Assembly (NCBI GenBank): GCA_004297665.1
Contig: SCUP01000321.1
Location: 1-12,896 of the forward strand
DNA from: Nitrosarchaeum sp.
Lineage (GTDB): Archaea > Thermoproteota > Nitrososphaeria > Nitrososphaerales > Nitrosopumilaceae
Length of the DNA stretch: 12,896 nucleotides
Direction: 5' to 3'
Shown: piece by piece, positions 7,956-12,896 of the stretch
How positions within the stretch are numbered: the first letter of the stretch is position 1
How the letters are laid out: each line of letters starts with the position of its first letter
The notes under the pieces: generated by a model
What the model was told of the DNA's origin: nothing
The model's input: only the letters and a program-made list of their open reading frames with translations
Databases searched by the model: none
Program-made: the position numbers and the translations under genes

Positions 7956-8378
7956 ATGAAACAAAAGACATCTTCCAGACGTGTCAAGATTCTAGTTGCA
8001 AAATTGGGTCTAGATGGTCATGATAGAGGGGCCCTAGTATTATGCAGGGCATTTAGAGATGCAGGAATGGAGGTAATTTACTCTGGGCTTTTTGCCACTC
8101 CAGACAGAATTGCACAAATTGCCGAAGATGAAGATGTGGATGCAGTTGCAATGAGTTTGCTCAATGGCGCACATGGCACATTGTTTCCAAGAGTAGTACA
8201 AGCATTAAACAAAAAAGGAATCAAAGATGTACTAGTGGTTGGCGGAGGTGTCATACCTGAAGAAGATAAAAAAGATCTCAAAAAATCTGGAGTTGATGAA
8301 GTATTTGGTCCAGGAACACCACTAAAAGATATCATTGATCATATTACAACTGGTGTTTCAAAACTAAGAAAATTATAA
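7956..8378 (+). CDS. mcmA2: Methylmalonyl-CoA mutase, small (B12-binding) subunit
   Basis: 140 residues: a stand-alone cobalamin-binding Rossmann-like domain, the partner of the large subunit at 2392-4002. The B12 motif DxHxxG appears as DGHDRG (20-25), with His22 the lower axial cobalt ligand. Later parts that hold the nucleotide tail are MSLLNGAHGT and VVGGGVIPEED. Length and motifs match the C-terminal domain of bacterial fused mutases, and the absence of a helical methionine-synthase-type cap argues against a methyltransferase corrinoid protein. It is divergent from the aminopeptidase-to-epimerase cluster (95-bp gap) and convergent with ilvC, whose stop is only 2 bp away. Confidence 0.95.
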   Translation: MKQKTSSRRVKILVAKLGLDGHDRGALVLCRAFRDAGMEVIYSGLFATPDRIAQIAEDEDVDAVAMSLLNGAHGTLFPRVVQALNKKGIKDVLVVGGGVIPEEDKKDLKKSGVDEVFGPGTPLKDIIDHITTGVSKLRKL

Positions 8379-8380
8379 AA

Positions 8381-9379
8381 TTATTCCGTAGAGTCAGGCC
8401 ACATCATTTTACGCATTTGCTTGCCGACTTTTTCAATTTGGTGTGCATCTGTTTCTTTCATGTATTTGTCAAATGCATCTTTGCCATTTTTCTGGTATTC
8501 ACTAATCCACTCTTTGTTAAATGTGCCATCTTGTATCATTTTTAGAACTTTTTTCATGTTATCTTTGGTTTCACTAGTCATTACCATTGGACCACGAGTC
8601 AAACCACCATATCTTGCAGTTTCGCTAACACGTCTCCACATTCCATTGATTCCATATCTTTGAATCATATCCACAATTAGCTTTAGTTCGTGTAAAACCT
8701 CAAAGTATGCAATTTCTGGCTGATACCCAGCCTCTACTAATGTCTCAAATGCTGCCTTTACCATAGATGCAGATCCTCCGCAAAGGTCTGCTTGCTCGCC
8801 AAACCAATCAGTTTCAACTTCTTCTTGAAAAGTTGTCTGAATTAATCCAGCACGTGCACTGCCAATTGCTTTTGCAATTCCCAGTGTTCTATCCCAAGCT
8901 TTTCCAGTAAAGTCTTGGTGTACTGCAACAATTGATGGAGTTCCAAAGTTTTCAAGATATGTTTCTCTTACTTTAGAGCCAGGTCCTTTTGGTGCGACCA
9001 TAATAATATCAACATCATTTGGAGCAACAATCCATTTCCAATGAATTGCAGCTGCATGTGAAAATGATAATGCCTTTCCTTTGGAGAGATTTGGTCCAAT
9101 TTCATCTGTGTATACTTGGGACTGGATCATATCAGGAAGTAAAACGTGAATAATATCGGCTTTTTTGCATGCATCAGATACAGACATTACTGTGTGACCG
9201 TCAGCTTCTGCTTTTTTCCAGCTGTTTCCACCTTTTTTTAGACCAACAATGACGTTAAGACCTGAATCTTTCATGTTATTGGCTTGTGCATCGCCTTGAA
9301 TTCCATAACCAATTACGGCAATAGTTTGATCTTTTAGCGGAGCTAAACTGATGTCTTTATCTTTCCATGTTTTTGCCAT
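8381..9379 (-). CDS. ilvC: Ketol-acid reductoisomerase (class I)
   Basis: 332 residues, normal for the short class I enzyme. It converts acetolactate or acetohydroxybutyrate to the dihydroxy acids of valine, leucine and isoleucine synthesis with NAD(P)H and Mg2+. The nucleotide-binding GYGIQG is at 24-29 and the cofactor loop GLKKGGNSWKKA follows at 46-57. Metal ligands are Asp191 and Glu195 (ETDWFGEQ), Glu227 and Glu231 (FEVLHE), with Ser252 in RRVSETA. I chose ATG 9379, which gives the family N-terminus (MAKTWKDKD). The reading frame stays open to 9451, but the extra 24 residues do not resemble the family and overlap the zinc-ribbon gene. No other ilv or leu gene is in the window. Confidence 0.96.
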   Translation of the reverse strand: MAKTWKDKDISLAPLKDQTIAVIGYGIQGDAQANNMKDSGLNVIVGLKKGGNSWKKAEADGHTVMSVSDACKKADIIHVLLPDMIQSQVYTDEIGPNLSKGKALSFSHAAAIHWKWIVAPNDVDIIMVAPKGPGSKVRETYLENFGTPSIVAVHQDFTGKAWDRTLGIAKAIGSARAGLIQTTFQEEVETDWFGEQADLCGGSASMVKAAFETLVEAGYQPEIAYFEVLHELKLIVDMIQRYGINGMWRRVSETARYGGLTRGPMVMTSETKDNMKKVLKMIQDGTFNKEWISEYQKNGKDAFDKYMKETDAHQIEKVGKQMRKMMWPDSTE

Positions 9380-9410
9380 GATATCACTCAGAATACTGCA
9401 AATATTAACT

Positions 9411-9424
9411 AATAATTTTAAATT
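9411..9424 (-). promoter_or_regulatory. Probable TATA box of ilvC
   Basis: AATTTAAAATTATT on the minus strand, centred about 38 bp before the ilvC ATG at 9379, predicts a leader of roughly 10 nt. It overlaps the stop codon of the upstream zinc-ribbon gene (9418-9420), so ilvC probably has its own promoter at the end of that gene. Confidence 0.35.
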
Positions 9425-9537
9425 GTGATTATTTTGTTGCAACCACGACATTGTACTGTGACTGTGTCACTAGGTAGTCGTTTGAATCTCTTTGAGCCAC
9501 ATTCTGGACAAATAGGACAAGCACGTATTGGTTCCAT
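9418..9537 (-). CDS. 39-residue zinc-ribbon micro-protein
   Basis: Reading ATG 9537 to TAA 9418 gives 39 residues beginning MEPIRACPICPECGSKRFKR and ending CRGCNKIITI. It has a CxxCxxC cluster (Cys7, Cys10, Cys13) and a CxxC (Cys30, Cys33) 17 residues after Cys13. Two CxxC pairs around a short beta hairpin make a rubredoxin-like zinc ribbon, seen in RNA polymerase small subunits, ribosomal proteins and many archaeal orphan proteins. Its ATG overlaps the TAA of nadM by one base (TAATG), the classic layout for translational re-initiation. I do not recognise a named family; a nucleic-acid-binding or protein-partner role is only inference. Confidence 0.75.
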   Translation of the reverse strand: MEPIRACPICPECGSKRFKRLPSDTVTVQCRGCNKIITI

Positions 9538-10067
9538 TAATGCTCAGTTGGTTTTGTATCAGATTTGGATATTATATCCAGTCTTTGTTTGCCGTTAATT
9601 TTTTGTAAAAATTTAACAACTGCATTTGGAACAAGGCTTTGCCAGTTATCATTAGAGATTATCATTAATCTAATGCGGGTTGCATTGTATTGTGCTCTGT
9701 CTAGAAATTTTGGCGATACTACATTAATTTCTGAATCTGCCAGTAACATTTTGACATAATCATTTCCACTATACACTTTATCAAAATGAGGCAATGCAGC
9801 TTTAAGATAAGATGCCCATGTTGCAATATTGAACTGGTTTTCTATTGCCACAATAAAGCATCGAGACAAATCAATGCCAGATTCTTTTAATGAATCATGA
9901 ATCATCTCAATTCGTTCTCCAGCCGTAAAGGGATCTTTTTCCAAGTAATTGAACTGCGAACTAGTTATTGCAATAATTACTTCGTCGCATTGACTAAGAA
10001 TTTGTTTTACCAAATCCAAATGCCCCAAATGAAATGGCTGAAACCTACCCATCATTAATCCGCGCAT
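9537..10067 (-). CDS. nadM: Nicotinamide-nucleotide adenylyltransferase, archaeal NadM type
   Basis: 176 residues. It joins NMN (or NaMN) and ATP to give NAD (or deamido-NAD) and PPi. The nucleotidyltransferase Rossmann signature MRGLMMGRFQPFHLGH opens the protein, with the catalytic HxGH at His13-His16. The DPFTAGERI block is at 45-53 and FDKVYSGND at ~95-103, both typical of archaeal NMNATs. The C-terminal phosphate-binding motif reads YNATRIR (127-133) in place of the YSGTxxR pattern I recall for a methanogen homologue; the terminal Arg is kept. A TATA-like palindrome lies 25 bp before the ATG, so the mRNA may be leaderless. The next gene downstream, the zinc ribbon, is coupled by a 1-nt overlap. 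Confidence 0.93.
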   Translation of the reverse strand: MRGLMMGRFQPFHLGHLDLVKQILSQCDEVIIAITSSQFNYLEKDPFTAGERIEMIHDSLKESGIDLSRCFIVAIENQFNIATWASYLKAALPHFDKVYSGNDYVKMLLADSEINVVSPKFLDRAQYNATRIRLMIISNDNWQSLVPNAVVKFLQKINGKQRLDIISKSDTKPTEH

Positions 10068-10084
10068 AAAACAGTATGAATTTT

Positions 10085-10098
10085 GATTTAATTAAATC
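10085..10098 (-). promoter_or_regulatory. Palindromic TATA box before nadM
   Basis: GATTTAATTAAATC is a perfect 14-bp palindrome in the 34-bp gap between the EF-Tu-like gene and nadM. Its centre is about 25 bp from the nadM ATG (10067), matching an archaeal TATA box for a leaderless transcript. Being symmetric, it could also serve as a dimeric operator; that is speculation. Confidence 0.45.
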
Positions 10099-10101
10099 AG
10101 A

Positions 10102-11022
10102 CTATTTAATTGGACCGCTACCCAAAATTCGAATGGTGGGGGATTCAGGCTTTAGAATTACTGCAATATCACCGGGTTTGTATACAATTGGTTTTTCAAA
10201 TGTTAATTTTAGAGGAGTAATGGATGAGAATTTTGCTGCCTTGATTTGCAGGCCCACACTAACTAGACATCCTTGGTTTTGTGCAATGTCAGTTTTATAA
10301 AATGGGCTCTTTGTAAAATCAAGCTCAATTTCAGATTTTACATTAACTGTATTTTCTTGAGCAATGATATCGCCCCTGCCAACTTCGTCAGGTTTTGCAC
10401 CCTTTACTGCCAAGCCAACTCGTGCAGGGCAGACAGATTCCTCAACTGGGTCATCATGCATCTGAATTGACTTTATCATTACATCTATTCCTGCAGGATA
10501 CAATTTGAGATTGTCATATTGTTTGATTTTTCCATTGGTTACTTTGCCAAGAATCACAGTCCCAACTCCTTTGACATCAAAGCAGTGATCAACTACCATT
10601 TTGGGAGGGTCATTATTTGAAATTGGCTGAATCTTGTCCATTTCTTCTTTGAGTTTGTCTTGGTTTACCTTGAGATATTTTTCAACCACTGTACCCTTTA
10701 TCATGGAATTTAGTTTTGATTCATCTACATCAAAAGTATGAGATAAGATTCCTTTGTCTTTTTTGAGGGTGTCAAGTGCAATGATTTGCTCTCCAGTAAA
10801 TTTGTCTAGTTTATCAACATGAAATATTACATATTCTGCAAGATTGATTGCCTGCAAAAGAGGCTGGATTTTGTCAGGAAAGCCACTAGGGGTCACCCAG
10901 GTTTTGATTATATCGGATTCTTTTCTATCATAAAGGGAAAGATCAGTTACGGTTCCTTTTTTGCCAAACTCTGCTGCAATGTCTTGTTTTCCCAAGACTA
11001 CAAAATTTATTGATTTTACCAA
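10102..11022 (-). CDS. EF-Tu/SelB-like protein with a degenerate GTPase domain
   Basis: 306 residues. Residues ~1-115 follow the outline of a translational GTPase G domain but lack the nucleotide motifs. The P-loop position reads VLGKQDIAAEFGKKGT instead of GHVDHGKT, the DTPGH position reads VTPSGFP, and no NKxD is visible (SHTFDVDES at that point). The following GVGTVILGKVTNGKIKQYDNLKLYP (~152-176) is a clear EF-Tu domain II strand pattern, and the C-terminal third looks like domain III (PIVYKPGDIAVILKP). It should therefore bind a tRNA- or ribosome-like partner without hydrolysing GTP. SelB-related degenerate proteins are known in archaea without selenocysteine; their role is unclear. The start is TTG 11022: no upstream in-frame ATG or GTG occurs before a stop, and it gives the expected first beta strand. 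Confidence 0.8.
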   Translation of the reverse strand: MVKSINFVVLGKQDIAAEFGKKGTVTDLSLYDRKESDIIKTWVTPSGFPDKIQPLLQAINLAEYVIFHVDKLDKFTGEQIIALDTLKKDKGILSHTFDVDESKLNSMIKGTVVEKYLKVNQDKLKEEMDKIQPISNNDPPKMVVDHCFDVKGVGTVILGKVTNGKIKQYDNLKLYPAGIDVMIKSIQMHDDPVEESVCPARVGLAVKGAKPDEVGRGDIIAQENTVNVKSEIELDFTKSPFYKTDIAQNQGCLVSVGLQIKAAKFSSITPLKLTFEKPIVYKPGDIAVILKPESPTIRILGSGPIK

Positions 11023-11091
11023 TAATGCAGAAATAGTGTTACGATGTAAAAACCATACTAAACAATAGAATATGAAAATGATTACTTTTAA

Positions 11092-11190
11092 TCAACATGG
11101 ATATTCAGATAATTCTTCAGAATCATCGGTTTTTTTATCAATGACGTTCAAGTGATACAGGATCAGTTTTCTGTAAGGCAAAGTAGGCAT
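11092..11190 (-). CDS. Possible 32-residue small protein
   Basis: ATG 11190 to TGA 11092 encodes MPTLPYRKLILYHLNVIDKK followed by an acidic tail with Asp, Ser and Glu, ending in Cys. The composition (basic-hydrophobic first half, acidic second half) looks protein-like rather than random. A TATA-like TTTATAATTAAA lies about 30 bp before the ATG, which would give a leaderless mRNA. A competing 27-codon plus-strand reading (11072-11155) has no comparable promoter. I do not recognise the protein, and a chance open frame in A+T-rich DNA is not excluded. Confidence 0.35.
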   Translation of the reverse strand: MPTLPYRKLILYHLNVIDKKTDDSEELSEYPC

Positions 11191-11214
11191 CGCGGTGTGG
11201 TAATAAAATATGAA

Positions 11215-11226
11215 TTTAATTATAAA
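11215..11226 (-). promoter_or_regulatory. TATA-like box in the 252-bp gap
   Basis: TTTATAATTAAA on the minus strand, centred about 30 bp before ATG 11190. It could drive the small ORF and, by read-through, the EF-Tu-like gene 69 bp further on, which has no good box at its own TTG. Confidence 0.35.
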
Positions 11227-11274
11227 TATAAAAGAATGACGTATGAATTACACTATTAATTTCTAGAACAAAAA

Positions 11275-12030
11275 TTATGGAAATGATTTCAGTATTTCAG
11301 CATAACTTGCAAATCGATGATTTTTTGGCTTGACTAATTTTTGATGATATTTTGAAATGGTTTTACCCACGGCACCGTTTAGTCCAAGTGGTCCTTTAAC
11401 AAATTTCTCAGCATTTGCCCAATTCAAGACCTCATCAGTAGGACTGAAATAATTTACAATCTTGCCTCTAATTACTTTGTCAAGTAATTTTCCATATTTT
11501 TTTGAAGATGGTATATCACTTGTAATGGATGCGCCAAAAAAAGACACACTTTCAATAATTCCATTATTTTGATTTTTTTTTGCCAAATATTCCACAGCAC
11601 TTAGAATTACCTGAGACCCCAAAGAGTGACCCATAAGACGTATCTTAGTTTTAGGGCTTGCAGATTTGAAATCCTCAATAAACATAGATAGATTACGACC
11701 ATTTTTCTTTGCAATTATTTGACCTGCAGAAAGTGCACGTTTAACATATTTTCGCAAATGTGCACCAGTAGTATTGGAATCATAGCTAAATCCGATCACG
11801 GGAAAATGATAACCCAAACGAGATAATCGGTTTTTTGCCAGAATAACTTTTGCAATGGCCCCTGCATTATCATTTCGCAATCCATGAATCATTATAACAA
11901 GTTCTTTGGAACCGATAAATTTCTCAAAATCTTTTTTTGGGTATAAAAAATAGGAATTCTTTTTGATTGTTTTGCCATATTTCAAATCATAGTATCCCCT
12001 AGTGGAGATTCTTGGAATAATTTTTGTCAT
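11275..12030 (-). CDS. Alpha/beta-hydrolase, substrate unknown
   Basis: 251 residues. The oxyanion-hole region VIMIHGLRND (45-54) precedes a nucleophile elbow GHSLGS (134-139), giving Ser136. Asp199 (FSPTDEVLNWA) and His238 (PKNHRFASY) lie where the acid and base of the triad are expected. The layout resembles serine esterases, lipases and thioesterases; the substrate cannot be read from sequence. The protein is basic and has no signal peptide or membrane segment, so it is probably cytosolic. Its ATG overlaps the metG stop in an ATGA (12027-12030), so translation is probably coupled to MetRS. That link may be an expression convenience rather than a functional one. Confidence 0.8.
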   Translation of the reverse strand: MTKIIPRISTRGYYDLKYGKTIKKNSYFLYPKKDFEKFIGSKELVIMIHGLRNDNAGAIAKVILAKNRLSRLGYHFPVIGFSYDSNTTGAHLRKYVKRALSAGQIIAKKNGRNLSMFIEDFKSASPKTKIRLMGHSLGSQVILSAVEYLAKKNQNNGIIESVSFFGASITSDIPSSKKYGKLLDKVIRGKIVNYFSPTDEVLNWANAEKFVKGPLGLNGAVGKTISKYHQKLVKPKNHRFASYAEILKSFP

Positions 12031-12896
12031 TGTGATGGGCCTAGTTGTTTTTTGTATTTTGCAATGTCGGCTTCTTCAACTTTGACAAATAATGGTGTCG
12101 CATCACCTAAAACATGTCCAGACTTTACACCAATATCAGAGATTGAATCCCACTTGTTTTCATTGACTTTGCCAGAAAATCCAAGCTGAATCCAAATCTT
12201 TTGGGACGATTCTGGAAGAAATGGAAATAATGCTATTGCCATGCTACGCGCAGCATTTACTGATAAAAATACACAGTTTGCAGTTCCAGGTCCTTTCTTC
12301 CAAGGTTCTTTGTGCTGAAAATACTGATTAAAAAATGATGAAAACTCCATGATCTTCTTTAGAGCTCTGTCCAGATGATTTTGCTCCATCAATATTCCTA
12401 GTTCTCCAGAAAGATTTTTTATTTTACTTTCTGCTTCAATGTCTTTTTGATCATAGTTTGCAGTTTCTGGAATTACTCCATCAAATGCTTTTTTTGTAAA
12501 TCCTAATGCACGATTAACAAAGTTTCCTAGATTACCAATTAATTCGGAATTGATTCTATTTGTAAATTCATCCCAATCAAAATTCAAATCATCTTGAGAG
12601 TATGGATTTATTGCAACCAAATAATATCTCAAATAGTCTGCAGGATAGTATTCTAAAAATTGTCTTAATCCAATGTACCAGTTTCTGCTTTTTGAGATTT
12701 TCTTTGATTGTAGTGTTAAATGACCTCGAGTTGGAATAAAATCAGGAAGCTTGTATTCGCTGTTTATTCCTAAGCGCATTGCAGGCAAAAATAGATAATG
12801 ATGGTAAACAATATCCTTGCCAATAAAATGGTAAATATCAGCAGAATTCCAAAACTCTTTTCCGTTTATGCCTTTATCGTCAAGAAATTTTATTGC
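12027..12896 (-). CDS. metG: Methionyl-tRNA synthetase, C-terminal part (5' end outside window)
   Basis: 289 residues are visible; the frame is open to the right edge, so the N-terminal HIGH motif and zinc-knuckle insert lie outside. The visible part starts within the Rossmann catalytic domain: a Phe-Trp (EFWNSADIYHF) segment and GKDIVYHHYLFLPAMRLG match the MetRS block that normally reads GKDI-YFH. The KMSKS loop appears as KISKS (66-70 of the visible part), as in several archaeal enzymes. The helical anticodon-binding domain follows (FTNRINSELIGNLGNFVNRA and on). The protein stops at ...KYKKQLGPSQ without the EMAP/OB-fold tRNA-binding extension of some MetRSs. Charges tRNA-Met for initiation and elongation. 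It overlaps the hydrolase gene by 4 nt. Confidence 0.95.
   Translation of the reverse strand, partial: AIKFLDDKGINGKEFWNSADIYHFIGKDIVYHHYLFLPAMRLGINSEYKLPDFIPTRGHLTLQSKKISKSRNWYIGLRQFLEYYPADYLRYYLVAINPYSQDDLNFDWDEFTNRINSELIGNLGNFVNRALGFTKKAFDGVIPETANYDQKDIEAESKIKNLSGELGILMEQNHLDRALKKIMEFSSFFNQYFQHKEPWKKGPGTANCVFLSVNAARSMAIALFPFLPESSQKIWIQLGFSGKVNENKWDSISDIGVKSGHVLGDATPLFVKVEEADIAKYKKQLGPSQ

Larger units (their letters stand above)
11023..11274. other. 252-bp A+T-rich intergenic region
   Basis: This gap separates the hydrolase gene from the EF-Tu-like gene. It holds a possible 32-codon minus-strand gene (11092-11190) with a TATA-like box, described separately. The remaining sequence is mostly A+T, with short near-repeats such as TATGAATT at 11210-11217 and 11232-11239. 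I find no tRNA cloverleaf and no convincing C/D-box pair. Confidence 0.6.

Noticed and set aside
9380..9451. N-terminal extension of ilvC by 24 residues to TTG/GTG-type upstream starts
   Set aside because: The extra residues do not resemble the KARI N-terminus, overlap the zinc-ribbon gene and cross the likely promoter. ATG 9379 gives the standard family start.
11095..11135. C/D-box sRNA on the minus strand (GATGAT ... CTGA)
   Set aside because: The boxes are imperfect and their spacing does not give the usual C-D'-C'-D arrangement with 10-12 nt guides.
11072..11155. 27-codon plus-strand ORF in the 252-bp gap
   Set aside because: Low-complexity Ser/Asn-rich product with no TATA-like box or Shine-Dalgarno at a suitable distance; it runs antisense to the better minus-strand candidate.
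11205..11240. Short TATGAATT near-repeats as a CRISPR or IS boundary
   Set aside because: Only 8 bp, two copies, in A+T-rich DNA; no spacer pattern, transposase or terminal inverted repeats nearby.

Overview
The window looks like chromosomal DNA of a marine ammonia-oxidising archaeon of the Nitrososphaerota (Thaumarchaeota), Nitrosopumilus-like. The grounds are low G+C, a split archaeal-type B12-dependent methylmalonyl-CoA mutase with its chaperone and epimerase (a step of the thaumarchaeal 3-hydroxypropionate/4-hydroxybutyrate carbon-fixation cycle), archaeal NadM-type NMN adenylyltransferase, archaeal MetRS, a tricorn-factor-like M1 aminopeptidase, TATA-like boxes about 25 bp before start codons (leaderless mRNAs), and frequent TTG/GTG starts. 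The assignment is inference from gene content; no search was run.

Layout. (1) 1-1982, plus strand: the 3' part of pyruvate phosphate dikinase, ending in a very basic tail, then an HTH-CBS regulator. (2) 1996-7860, minus strand: a compact probable operon read right to left: M1 aminopeptidase, a small membrane-anchored protein, MeaB-like GTPase, methylmalonyl-CoA mutase large subunit, methylmalonyl-CoA epimerase. The mutase small (B12-binding) subunit is transcribed divergently from the same 95-bp gap (7956-8378, plus). (3) 8381-11022, minus strand: ketol-acid reductoisomerase (ilvC), a 39-codon zinc-ribbon gene, NadM, and a degenerate translational GTPase with no P-loop. (4) 11023-11274: a 252-bp A+T-rich gap that may hold a 32-codon leaderless gene. 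(5) 11275-12896, minus strand: an alpha/beta hydrolase overlapping by 4 nt the 3' part of methionyl-tRNA synthetase, which runs off the right edge.

How the genes fit together: mutase, epimerase and MeaB interconvert methylmalonyl-CoA and succinyl-CoA in the carbon-fixation cycle. PPDK would make PEP from pyruvate for gluconeogenesis, and KARI feeds branched-chain amino acid synthesis. The rest is housekeeping (NAD synthesis, translation, peptide turnover).

I see no mobile element, CRISPR array, rRNA or tRNA. No clearly new multi-gene system is visible. The most interesting items are the basic PPDK tail, a potential hairpin that would mask the meaB ribosome-binding site, the pseudo-GTPase, and two micro-genes too short for usual gene calling.
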